DNA from: Prinia subflava
Taxonomy: Eukaryota > Chordata > Aves > Passeriformes > Cisticolidae
Direction: 5' to 3'
Length of the DNA stretch: 64,000 bases
Assembly (NCBI RefSeq): GCF_021018805.1
Contig: NC_086257.1
Location: 17,170,693 to 17,234,692 of the forward strand
This document shows positions 1 through 10,879 of the stretch, piece after piece. The notes below the pieces were generated by a model. The model searched no databases, was not told where the DNA came from, and saw nothing but the letters and a program-made list of their open reading frames with translations. How positions within the stretch are numbered: the first letter of the stretch is position 1; the number at the start of each line of letters is the position of its first letter. The position numbers were made by a program, and so were the translations under genes.

Positions 1-983
1 TGCTGGGCTGCAGGGTGCCCCAGGGTGGGTGATGGGTGATGGGAAGCATCACACAGGTGTGGGGCTAGGCGTGAGGTGTAGGGAGGGTGTTGGAGAGGGG
101 GATGTGGTTACGGATACAGCATGTGTGAGTATGGGGTGCTGAAAGGGACAAGGTGCCTGTGGATGGTGGGATCAGGGAGATGGCTGGGGAGTACATCTAT
201 GCGGAGTTGTATGGGGTTAGTATAGAGGACTGTGGCGGGGGGGTTGTAATGGGGAATGGAACTGCATTTTTTGTTATGCCTTACACAGGGGTGTAGGGTG
301 GGTGTATCAGTGTTGTATCTGAGGATTGTCCGCAGTCATTGAGGACTGGGACACTGGGAGGTGGAAGATTGGCAGGCAAGATGTGGGGCATGCTGTGTCA
401 GGGTATGGTAGTATACAGGGGTGCTTGAGGAAAGTGGGGTGCCCTGCGGATGTGTTGGGGTTTCTCTTTTTTTCTTTAAATACCCTCCACAGGAGTGTTG
501 GGGTTACATAGGAGTGATGGGGAGGATGGGATCACAGGATGTGTTTATGGAGTGCATTGGGCAGGGATTCAGGGGTGCTCCAGGAGAGCAGCCCGAGGGC
601 AGATACGTTTCTGGGGAGCACGTCTGTATGGGTTGGTGTATAAGAGTGCCAGGGAGGGGAGTGTGTATGGGAACAGAGGTTTGTATGGGAATGTCCCTGT
701 AAGGGCTGCGTGTAGAGCAGTGTGGGTGTGTGCAGGGATCCTCTGATAGGATGGGGAGCACACAGTAGGCCAGTGGTGGATGGGAGGCTTTGATGAGGCA
801 CATGGTAAATCGGCGTGTGTTTGGGGATGGGGGCTGTGATGGGGTGGCAGGACTGCGTCACTGTGGCTCCATCATGAAGCTTGCCTGGTGTTACTGCAGC
901 CTTGCTGGTGACCCCATAGCTGGTGTCAGGGTACTGGGGATTGGGAGGGTTCCTGTCTTTCACCTTCCTGCCTCTCCTCCCAG
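1..983 (+). other. EIF4G1: Intron of EIF4G1 (left edge)
   Basis: No exon can be supported here. The stretch is G- and T-rich on the + strand with few C, as expected of a transcribed intron, and it ends in a pyrimidine tract and CAG acceptor at 981-983. Short open frames in it have no recognisable protein features. Confidence 0.7.
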
Positions 984-3900
984 TCGCCATGTCGGTGCCA
1001 AAGAGGAAACGAAGGATGAAGGAGCTGAACAAGAAGGAGGCAGTAGGTGATTTGCTGGATGCCTTTAAAGAGGTGAGTGTCCCAGGGGTGTCTGGGGATC
1101 ATGCTGTGTTCCATCTTCTCCTGTGATGAACTCTGCTTTGTGCCATCGTGTCTGGGCCACTGATGCTCTGTGATGGTAATGAGGATCTGAGGCGAGGTGG
1201 ACATCAAGGGTGAAGGGGACAGGACCAGGCTCATGTGGGTGACTGCTGTCCCTGTCCCCCTGATGCAGTCTCAGACCGGTGATAGTGCCTCGGAGGTGGA
1301 GAACAAACCCCCCATGTCTGCCCCAGCCAGTGAAGCAGAGGACGTGGCTCCTGCCCGTCCACAGGAAGAATCAGAAGAGACGTGGGAGGAGAAGGAAGAC
1401 AAGTTGGCCCCGGAGAAGGGCAAAGCTGCTGGCCAGAAGTACGGCTACAAGGAAGGTGAGCTGTGCCTGGGCACAGTCCTCTGCTGGCAGCCACCACCTC
1501 TGGACCCAGCAGTGGGGAAGGTGTGGGTAGCATGGTCCGACTGTCCTGAATTTCACATTTGCCTCCTGTCTTGTCCCCAAGCTTGGCATGGGGTGGGGAA
1601 CAGAGTTCCCAGTACAAGGGTCCTGGCAGGAGGCAGGGAGCTGGTGGCATCAGGCATTCTAAGCATGCACGGTTGTGCTCATAGTGTACCAGGCTGGAGC
1701 AGTTCTGTGGTTGTCTACATCCCACCTCGCTTGTCCCTGTGTGGACCCAGACCCGCCACAGCTCAGGGTTGAGAATATGGCACAGGCCTCATCAGAGTCT
1801 CCCTCTTGCCCTCCACTGCAGAGCAATGGAAGCCACTAAACCCTGAGGAGAAGAAGCGATACGACCGGGAGTTCCTGCTGGGCTTCCAGTTCATCTTTGC
1901 CAGCATGCAGAAACCTGAGGGGCTGCCCCAGATCACAGATGTGGTGCTGGACAAGGTCGGTGCGGCCCTGGAAATTGGGGAGTTGTGGGTGGTGGCTAGG
2001 TGGGGTCTGGCTCCTCTTTGTGCCTTGTGAAGGTGGGTGGGGCAGGGACTTCCTTTTGTGCTCAGGGCCCTATTGCAGCATCTGCAATGACCCTTGAGCC
2101 TGGGTTTGGTTGATGTGGGGGCACCTCTGGGGCCTTTTTTCCAGTTCCTTGTCCCGGCGCTGAGGCTGGGGGATGGATCCATCCCGCTCCTCTGCCCCCG
2201 GGCATCCTCAGCCGTGTGTACCTTCGCAGGCCAACAAGACCCCACTGCGGGCAATCGACCCCATCCGCATCAATAGCATGAACTGCAGCCCTGACTTCAC
2301 CCCCTCCTTCGCCAACCTTGGCCGGCCTGTCATGGGCAACCGGGGCCTGGTGAGTATCTCCCCGCTCCATTCCTGCCATCCTGCTCTGCCTCTCTGTGAT
2401 GATCAAGCTTTCGAGCCGTTGTGTCTGGGCCACTGATGTCCGTGATGGAGTTGAGGATCTGAGTGGGCGCACTGGGGACTTCTGGGAGCCGGCTTATGTG
2501 GTCCCAGAGCAGAGAGCTGAGTTTCTTCTCCCTGTGTCAGCCCTCAGGGCTGGGTCCCCGCCGCTCCCAGCCAAGCCAGAGGAAGGAGCCCCGCAAAATC
2601 ATTGCTACCGTGTCCCTCAATGAGGATGTCAAGCTAAACAAGGCCGAGAAGGCCTGGAAACCCAGCAGTAAACGTGCTTCCGAGGAGGAGGATCCTGAGA
2701 ATATCAAAACACAGGTGGGAGCTGGGGTGGGCAGGCAGTCAGAGGGCTTGGGGGAAGGGTGCATAGTTCTTGCTGACCCTGCTGCCCTTGCAGGAACTGC
2801 TCCGCCGTGTCCGCAGCATCCTCAACAAGCTGACACCCCAGATGTTCCAGCAACTGATGAAGCAGGTGATGGAGTTGTCCATCGACACGGAGGAGCGGCT
2901 TAAGGGTGTCATCGACCTCGTCTTCGAGAAGGCCATCTCGGAGCCAAACTTCTCTGTTGCCTATGCTAACATGTGCCGTTGCCTTATGGGGGTGAGCAGA
3001 AGCTGGGCGGTCTCCTGCTGAGTGGGCAAGGTTTTTTTGGCCATCTCAGTTGAGCTTAGTAGTGTGCAGGTCCTTCCATGTGGAGTGGGGAAACTGGGGT
3101 GTGTGGATGGAGGACCAAGTTCAAAGTCTCAGCAGGGTATCATGTTGTGGTGTGGCTTTTCCTTGATTTGAGTAGTGCCACCTTAGTTGTCCAGATTTAG
3201 GGGAGACACCACTTATGCTCCTTCTCTGGGTTGTACCTCTCCCTGCAGCTTAAAGTGCCCACAACAGACAAACCCACAGTGACTGTGAACTTCCGCAAGT
3301 TGCTGCTCAACCGTTGCCAGAAGGAGTTTGAGAAGGACAAGGATGATGACGAGATCTTTGAGAAGCGGCAGAAGGAGATGGATGATGCCAGTGCTGTGAG
3401 TTGGAGTGGGAGTATGCATGGGTGGCATGGGTGTCCTTGGGCTGGCTCTGGACACTGAACTGGCTGCTGGGCTTTTCGTGCAGCCCGAGGAGAAGGCGCG
3501 TATGAAGGATGAGCTGGAGGAGGCGCGGGACAAGGCCCGCCGACGATCCCTGGGCAACATCAAGTTCATTGGAGAGCTCTTTAAACTGAAGATGTTGACA
3601 GAGGCCATTATGCATGACTGCGTGGTGAAGCTGCTCAAAAATCATGATGAGGAGTCTCTTGAGTGCCTTTGCCGCCTGCTTACGACTATTGGCAAGGACT
3701 TGGACTTCGAGAAAGCCAAGGTACTCCTTGCCCTGCCCTATCTTACCCTTCCCTTCCCTTTGGGAGGAGTGTGACCATGGCTCTGTCCCCCTATAGCCCA
3801 GGATGGACCAGTACTTCAATCAGATGGAGAAGATCATCAAAGAGAAAAAGACATCATCCCGAATCCGTTTCATGCTGCAGGATGTGATTGACCTAAGACG

Positions 3901-6900
3901 GGTAAGGTTCATGGAGTGCAATTGTCTGGGGACTGTCTTCTATCTGCTGCTTGGACCCCTGGAGCTGTTGGCCTATGTCCTCTGAGTGCCAGCAATCCAT
4001 GTGTCCCCTCTAGGGGAGAGGAGGGTATGTGAGCTGTGGCCAGCCCCAGAGACACCATGTTAGCCCCTGCCCGTGGTTATCATGGTAGTGGTAGTGGGCA
4101 CACAGTAACTGGCAGCTGTTTAATGCAGGGAGGCTCTGGAAACTGAGCCTTTTTGTGCCAAAAGCTGCCACAACATAGGGAGAGCAGTGGTGGCTGAGGC
4201 AGGAGACCAAACTGAGACTTTCAGAGTGGGATAGCTGGGAAAGGGGAATGCCTTTCCCTCCATCTTCCAGCCATCTCAGTTCCCTCTTCCCTCCTTCCCT
4301 GCCCTCTGCAGAGTAGCTGGGTGCCGCGGCGAGGAGACCAGGGCCCCAAAACCATCGATCAGATCCACAAGGAAGCAGAGATGGAGGAGCATCGGGAACA
4401 CATCAAAGTGCAGCAGCTCATGTCAAAGGACAAGAGGAGAGGACCCCCTGGGCCATCCTCCGGTGGTGAGTGCCTGGGCTTGGGAGCACTTGAGTTTGCC
4501 AGAGGTGGAATTCTGCTGCTGGACTCTGCTCAAGGCTGGTCTGCACATTATGGCTGTCCCTCTTGTGCTCAGGGCGCAGTAGCCTGGTTGCAGATGATGG
4601 CTGGAACACGGTGCCCATCAGCAAGGGCAACCGGCCCATTGACACTAGCCGGTTAACGAAGATCACCAAGGTGAGGCCGGGGGTGTCGTGTGGTAGCTGA
4701 GCCAGCTGCCTGGCCTAGGTCCTGCCTTGGTGGCAGGATCAGGTCTGACTGCCTCTCTCCACCTGCAGCCTGGATCCATCGACTCCAATAACCAGCTCTT
4801 TGCGCCGGGTGGGCGGCTGAGCTGGGGCAAAGGCAGCAGTGGAGGGTCTGGCGCGAAGCCTGCAGATTCAGGTAGGCAGTGTGGAATTGGCTGGGTGCTG
4901 AGGAACAGAGTGGCAGGGATGGTCCTTCCCCTGGCAGTTCCTCTACCGGGGGAGTTGCCGAACTCTGAGACTTCCCTCTTTTCACACCCAGCATCTGATT
5001 CAGGGCGACCAGCCACGAGCACCTTGAACCGCTTCTCAGCGCTCCAGCAGTCAATGCCTGCCGAGAGCACAGAGTCCCGCCGTGTGGTGCAGAGGTGAGG
5101 AGCCAGCCCTGCCTTGGTGGATCGGTGTGTGGGCGTGAGGGAGAACCCCTGATTTGGACTTTTGGTAGATCAGTGTATAGGCGAGTTATGGTATCTTGCC
5201 CCATGGCAAGATGGGGCCTTGAGAGAGCTCAGAGTCAGTGGTGAATCCTTGTGGCAAGGAAGGTTGACCTCACCCTGAGTCATCCCTACTGTTTGGCTTT
5301 TGAGTGACGACCCCTGGGTGCTTGGTCTGGCCTGGGGGTTCTTGGATAGACATTAATGGATGGGAGTGTGAGGTCCCCAAAGGAAGCTGGATTGTGAGGA
5401 ACCCAAAGAGAGCTGGAGTTTGGATTTGTTCGAGAGAAGAGGAAAACAAAGTGCGGTTTTGCCACAGTCTGTGTCAGAAGGAAGGTGTGGGTAGGAGAAA
5501 GGCAGGCACTGCTCAGCCGTGCCAAGGAGCTGAGTAAAAGGAAAAGGATATGAGCTGGAACAGGGAAGAAATAGGGAAAAGTCTTTCCTCCAAGAATGGT
5601 CAAGTGCTAGAAGAAGTGGGGATTTGATTGGCACAGCCTTACCTTACAGAGCTCTGGGGTCAGGGAGGGTGGTGATGGGCTCTTCACGCTGTGTGTGTCT
5701 TTCTCTCACGCAGGAGCAGCTCCAGCCGTGACAGGTCAGAGAAGGCTGGGGACAGAGGGGACCGGGAGTCACGTTCGGAGAAGGGCAGCGACCGTCTAGA
5801 GCGTCCTGACCGGGCAGAGAGAACAGACAGGAACAGGTCTGCCCTCACCAAGAGGAGCTTCAGCAAAGAGACAGAGGACAGGAGCCGAGAACGGGAGAAG
5901 CAGGGCGGCCCTGAGGCCGTGCGCAAGGCTGCGAGCATGACGGAGGAGCGGGACCGGAGCCGAGAGACCAGTGAGCTGGGGAGGACCTCTATCCCAGGCT
6001 CTGGCTGCTCCTGCGGCTCTGCTTGTCCCAGGTGGTGCCTGATCCCAACCCTTCTGTTGCAGTTAAACAAGAGCCAACACCTCCTGCAACATCCACCAAG
6101 CCTGCACTGTCAGAAGAGGAACTGGAGAAGAAATCCAAGGCGATCATAGAGGAATACCTGCACATCAATGACATGAAGGTAAGAGCAGGGGGTGGCCAAG
6201 TACCCTAGCAGACCATACATGTGCACCTGACATGGCGTGTGCTTCCTTCCCTGTGTGGTAGCACTGTTGGGCAGGGGTTCTGGTGATGCCTGGATGTGGA
6301 AGGGGGCAGCCAGAGCTGGCTGTAGGGCAGTATTGACCCCCTTTTTTCTGCAGGAGGCCCTGCAGTGTGTGCAAGAGCTGGGCAGCCCCTCCTCGCTCTA
6401 CATCTTTGTGCAAAATGGCATCGAGTCCACGCTGGAGAGGAGCACCATCTCCCGCGAGCACATGGGAGCCCTGCTCTGCCAGCTGGTGAAGGCAGGCACG
6501 CTCTCCAAGGAGCAATACTACAAAGGGTGAGGGGCTGGGGCAGCCTGGCTTTGAATTTGGCCCTGCCTCGAGTGGCACTCAGCACTGAGACATCCTCAGG
6601 TCCCTCCTAGCCAAGGGTATGGGGACTGCTAGATCTCAACAGCTCCCTCTCCTCTTTAGGCTGCGGGAGATCTTGGAGATCGCAGAAGACATGGAGATTG
6701 ACATCCCACACATCTGGCTATACCTGGCTGAGCTCATCACCCCCATCCTGCAAGAGGAAGGCATTCCCATGGAGGAGCTGTTCAGGTGAGGGCTGTACTC
6801 CTCAGCAGGGCTGGCATGGGGCGGGTCTCTTGGAGGCAGGTAGCTCACCCAGGTCTCTTGTGCCCCACAGGGAGATCACAAAGCCCCTAGTGCCCATTGG

Positions 6901-8197
6901 GAAGGCCACCACGCTGCTGGTTGAGGTGCTGGGCTTGTTGTGCAAGGGCATGGTAAGTGCATGGGGCTGGTGTGGCTGCTGTTGCAAGGACTGGGATCCT
7001 GCTTGGGGGCCAGGTGGGCATGTGGGGATTGGACCCCCCTGCCACCTTAGAGGATGGTGAGGGGCATCCCTTTCAGTGTCTGGGTCATGGGGCTGGCATG
7101 GCCCAACCACAGTATCTTCCCCTGGAGATGGAGGGCATGGTGTGCTGATGCCGGCTGTCTGTCCCACAGGGCCAGAAGACTGCAGGAAAGCTGTGGCGGG
7201 ATGGGGCCCTGAGCTGGAAGGAATTCCTGCCTGAGGACCAGGATGTCAACAAATTTGTCACAGAACAGGTGAGGGTGTGGTGACAGCCAAGGGCAGAGGT
7301 GGGCTGTGGGCGGACGTTGAACAGTGTGAGGGGGGTGCTCCCCTGTACTGCCTTCAACATCTGTCTACTTCTACACAGAAACTGGAGTACACGATGGGGG
7401 ACAGCTCAGACATGCCCAGCCGCAAGGAGCTGACCTCAGAGGAGCTGTGCAAGCAATTGGACAAACTGCTGAAGGAGAACCCGAACAACCAAAGAATATA
7501 TGACTGGATTGAGGTGAGGGTGGGGGCACAATGCCTGAGTGTCCAGACACTTTCTTCTAGCTCCCTCTCCAGCTCACAGTCCTGTACCCTTCCCCCTCCA
7601 GGCCAACCTGAGTGAGCAGCAGGTCTCGTCCAACACGTTTATCCGGGCCCTGATGACGTCTGTGTGCCACTTGGCCATTGTCTGTGAGTACCAGGGTGAG
7701 GTGGGAGCGGTGGGGGTTCCCCTGCCCATGCTACCCCTCTCACACCCTGTCCCCTCCAGTTGAGAACCCGTACCGCGTGGATGCCATGGTCATCCACAAC
7801 CAAGCCAAGCTGCTCCAGAAGTACCTGCGGGATGAGCAGAAGGAGCTTCAGGCACTCTATGCCCTGCAAGCCTTGGTGGTGAAGTTGGACCAGCCTCCCA
7901 GTGAGTATCGTGGGTGCAGATGGGCTGAGGAAGGGGAGGCAAATGTGTCCCCACCTCAGCAGGGTGGCTGGTGGCTGGAGAATAGCAGAGCTTCCCCTTT
8001 GTCCCCCCAACCCAGACCTGCTGCGGATGTTCTTTGATGCCCTCTACGATGAAGACGTCATCAAGGAGGAGGCTTTCTACAAGTGGGAGTCCAGCAAGGA
8101 CCCAGCCGAGCAGCAGGGTAAAGGGGTGGCTCTCAAATCAGTGACAGCCTTTTTCACCTGGCTCCGGGAAGCTGAGGATGAGTCAGACAACAACTGA
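984..8197 (+). CDS. EIF4G1: Eukaryotic translation initiation factor 4 gamma 1, 3' part
   Basis: Scaffold of the cytoplasmic eIF4F cap-binding complex. The PABP- and eIF4E-binding N-terminus lies left of the window. I read 23 exons: 984-1072, 1269-1455, 1822-1955, 2230-2349, 2541-2714, 2794-2991, 3249-3395, 3484-3720, 3797-3901, 4312-4465, 4573-4670, 4769-4871, 4992-5094, 5714-5970, 6063-6178, 6354-6526, 6660-6785, 6871-6952, 7170-7268, 7379-7513, 7602-7683, 7760-7900, 8016-8197. All introns are GT-AG and phases join, giving 1079 residues plus a partial first codon. The linker [14 protein letters not shown] opens the visible part. The MIF4G domain (eIF4A/eIF3 side) is in exons 6-10 ([30 protein letters not shown]). 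An Arg/Glu/Ser-rich linker fills exon 14. The MA3 domain is in exons 15-18, and the W2 domain (eIF4A/MNK side) in exons 20-23, ending in an acidic EDESDNN. EIF4G3 is less likely given the synteny and hosted snoRNAs. Confidence 0.97.
1117..1196 (+). ncRNA. SNORD66: C/D-box snoRNA, SNORD66 type, copy 1
   Basis: It sits in the intron after the first visible EIF4G1 exon. Box C GTGATGA is at 1123-1129, box D' CTGA at 1160-1163, box C' TGATGGT at 1171-1177 and box D CTGA at 1187-1190. The 12 bases before D' (GTGTCTGGGCCA) form the guide. Mammalian SNORD66 is hosted by EIF4G1 and guides 2'-O-methylation of 18S rRNA. Host gene, box spacing and guide shared with the second copy support the call; the terminal stem is weak. 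Confidence 0.85.
2390..2468 (+). ncRNA. SNORD66: C/D-box snoRNA, SNORD66 type, copy 2
   Basis: It sits in the EIF4G1 intron between exons 4 and 5 of the visible set. Box C GTGATGA is at 2396-2402, D' CTGA at 2433-2436, C' TGATGGA at 2443-2449 and D CTGA at 2459-2462. It shares the guide GTGTCTGGGCCA and the block GAGGATCTGAG with the copy at 1117-1196, while the region between C box and guide differs. That pattern fits a paralogous, still constrained snoRNA rather than a recent intron duplication. Confidence 0.85.
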
Positions 8198-8415
8198 GCA
8201 GCTGTGAGGAAGAGGAAGAGGAAGGGAGGAGAGAGAGCAGGGCACCCTGGGGAGTGACTCCATCCCTTCCCACCCCTGGCCCCCATGGACTTGCTAATGC
8301 CAGGGCTGAGGGACCTACTCTGCCCCTTGCAGCCCTCCTCTCTCTTTTTTTCTGTTCTCTCTCTTCTTCCTCTGTCCTGGTTCTGTTTGTAAGGCCTGTA
8401 CGAGTTTGTCATGAT

Positions 8416-8421
8416 AATAAA
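8416..8421 (+). terminator. EIF4G1: EIF4G1 proximal poly(A) signal
   Basis: AATAAA lies 219 bp past the EIF4G1 stop codon, with a GT-rich stretch downstream. The 3' UTR from 8198 is purine-rich at first, then pyrimidine-rich. Confidence 0.75.
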
Positions 8422-8440
8422 CAGATGCTGACTGAGGCGG

Positions 8441-9130
8441 TGGCTGCCATGGGTCCCCTTGGGGACCCTCCTCGCCCCCCTCCCAGCACAGGCACACCGG
8501 GTCTCTGGGAGTGGGGCAGAGCACCCCTGGATTCATGTCATGGAGAGGGGGGGATGGGATGGGGACATATCTCTCCCCTCCTCTCCCTCCTCCTCTTTCT
8601 CCTCCTCCCTTCTTGATGAAATATAGAGAGATTATATATATATAAACTTATTAAATTTGGTTTGGGGACAGGAGTGTGATTTCTCCCCCTCCCCTGTCCT
8701 CTCTCTATTCCTCCGTCACTGCCTGGACCCCCTCCCCTCTATGGTTTTTAAATTTTAAATATAAATCATTCCCCCCCAGCTCCTGCTCTGACACCTGGGG
8801 AGGGTGCAGGGGAGCAGGGGGGGTGGCCCCTTCTCTCTGGGCCAGGCTGAGTCCCCTCCACGACCCCCAGAGCCCCCATCCTCCTCCCAAACGTTTAAGG
8901 CCACAATTGGGCAAGCGACAGGGCGGCCCCCTCATCCGCGTCCCCTGTATTTATAGAGCGCTGGATGTGACGAGCCGCATGTGTAATTATTAAAACAAGG
9001 ATTCAATAACTGGTCACGTGAATTTGTAAATAATTTTTTTTTTTGCCTTTTTTTTTTTTTTCTTTATGGAGTATTTAATTGAAGATTTAAAGGCATCTTT
9101 TCACCTTAAAACTGGAAATAAAAGAACATT
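8441..9130 (+). other. Possible extended EIF4G1 3' UTR, AT-rich
   Basis: No coding signal. Unlike its surroundings the stretch has AT-rich blocks: a TATATATATAAA tract near 8635-8646, ATTAAA at 8650-8655 and 8989-8994, a T run near 9040-9061 and AATAAA at 9117-9122. It could be a distal 3' UTR of EIF4G1 with alternative poly(A) sites. No transcript evidence is available. Confidence 0.45.
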
Positions 9131-10199
9131 GCTAAATAATGCCCCGTGTGCCGCTGTTGCCGCCCCACCCTCCCATGTCCCTTGTGCCTGGGCTGGTGTG
9201 AGGGTGCCAGCCTTGAGCATGGGCAAGGACCAGCCTACCCTGTCACTTCAAGGCAGGTAGGTATCCCCCACTCCAGGGCTGGAAGGGTGGCAAGGGGGTT
9301 GGATGTGCCTGGAGCCAGGCCCCCTGGATCCCCCTTGCTGGCACTGCCTGGCACAGGGTCTCTGGAGGTGAAACAGACAGCCATGGCAGCAGCCTGGCTG
9401 TGGAGCAGAGCTCTGATGTCCCCAAATGTCCCTTTTCCCACAGGCATGAGTTGTGGAGCCTGTGTGGTCTCCTCGGGGCAGGAGGTGGGAGATGTGTGCC
9501 AGGTTCTCCCTCCACCTTCCAGTGTGGGAGGGCATTTTTCTGTCAGCCCCCTCCTGGCCTTGTCTTGCAGTTGGAGTGGAGATGGGGCACAGCCAGCCCC
9601 TGCTGGGCTTCCCCTGTGGGATGTCCCTGCTGGGGACAGAGGCTGGTCCCCCGTGGGGCTGGAGGCTGGTCTTTGCTGCCTTGGGCTGCCTCTTGCTGAG
9701 TCACCCTGGCCATGGCCCAGAGGGTACAGAATAATTAACTGGAGGCTGTTCCCCAGATTAGAGGCTGATCTGTCTGAGCTGCAGCCCTGGCATCACTAAT
9801 GCTGGGAAGCAGTTGGCAGGGAAAGGCCTCGGGATGGGGACTGGGCAGGAACTCTCCCTGACTGGGAATGAGTGAGTAAGGAGGGAGGGAGGCCTTTTGG
9901 GCTGTTTGGGTAACCCGCTTGCCAAGGGAGAGGGTGGCACCGCAGCAGTGCCCTCCTGCGCCAGGGAAAAGGTACCACAGCATGAATTGCCGGCAGTAGG
10001 TTTCAGAATGAGCACGGGCTGACCCGCCAGCCTGGCCGTCAGCGCTGGCCTGCATCTCCTGCAGGGGCCGTGGCTGTCAGACGTGATGTTCCTCAGCCTG
10101 CACACACCTGTCCCCAGCCCATTCCCTGGGGGTGGGAGGCTGTGCCAGAGGCTGTGTGCTGCCTCCCGCGCCACCAGGCCCTCGGGGGCGGGTAGGGGC
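9131..10199. other. Intergenic, EIF4G1 to FAM131A
   Basis: GC-rich DNA with no supported gene, RNA or recognisable repeat. Several overlapping open frames run in both directions, as expected by chance at this GC content. A block near 9730-9760 (AATAATTAACTGGAGG) is AT-rich and may be regulatory. Confidence 0.5.
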
Positions 10200-10329
10200 C
10201 GGCAGGTCTGGGGCTGAGGGGTGCCCTGTTTCTGCAGGGTCCCAGCCCTTGTTCCTTGTTTCGGGGGGTGTACGGGGGCCGGGCGGGGCGGCGCTGTCCG
10301 CGGTGCTGGCACGGCGCTCTCCGCGGTGG

Positions 10330-10672
10330 CCGGCCTTCTTCCCCTCCTCCTCAGCCCCCTCCTCTTCCTCCGTCCATCCTCCTCCTCTCCGCGCCCCCTC
10401 CTCTTCCTCCATCCCCCTCTTCCTCTTCCTTCAGCCCCCCTCTTCCTTCATCCTCCCCGGCTGCCTTCATCCCCCCTTCACCTCTTTCCTCGTCTCCCCT
10501 TCCTTCTCTTCCTCCCGGCCTCCCTCTCCCCCGTTCTCCCCTTTCTCCCTTTCCCTTATCCTTCATCCCCCTCCGCCTTCTCTTTCTCAGCCTTCCTCCC
10601 GCACATTCTCCTCCTTTTCCTCCTCCTCTTCTTCCCGCCTCCCCCTCTCCCTCCTCTTCCTCCCCCACCAGT
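10330..10672 (+). repeat. Polypyrimidine tract upstream of FAM131A
   Basis: About 340 bp of almost pure C/T on the + strand, built from imperfect CTCCTCCTTCC units. It ends about 200 bp before the FAM131A start codon. Such tracts can form triplex (H-DNA) structures; here that is inference. Confidence 0.85.
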
Positions 10673-10879
10673 GACGTCTCTGGACGTGCTGCTCCCGGCC
10701 CGGCGCAGGCACCGCTCGGGGCTCCGGTGCTGCTCGGGGCTTCGCTACCGCGGCCCGACCCGGCTCGGCAGCGGCTCCGGCGGGGCGCGGGCGCTGTCCG
10801 GGGCCGCCCATGCGGCCGGGGGGCGATGTGGGCGGCGCGGAGCCGGCGGTAGTGCCCGCACCGGGGCCCCCCCGGGAGC
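10673..10879 (+). promoter_or_regulatory. FAM131A: CpG-rich 5' region of FAM131A
   Basis: Dense CpG DNA directly upstream of the MGCIGS start codon, consistent with a CpG-island promoter. No TATA box is seen. The transcription start cannot be placed from sequence. Confidence 0.55.
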
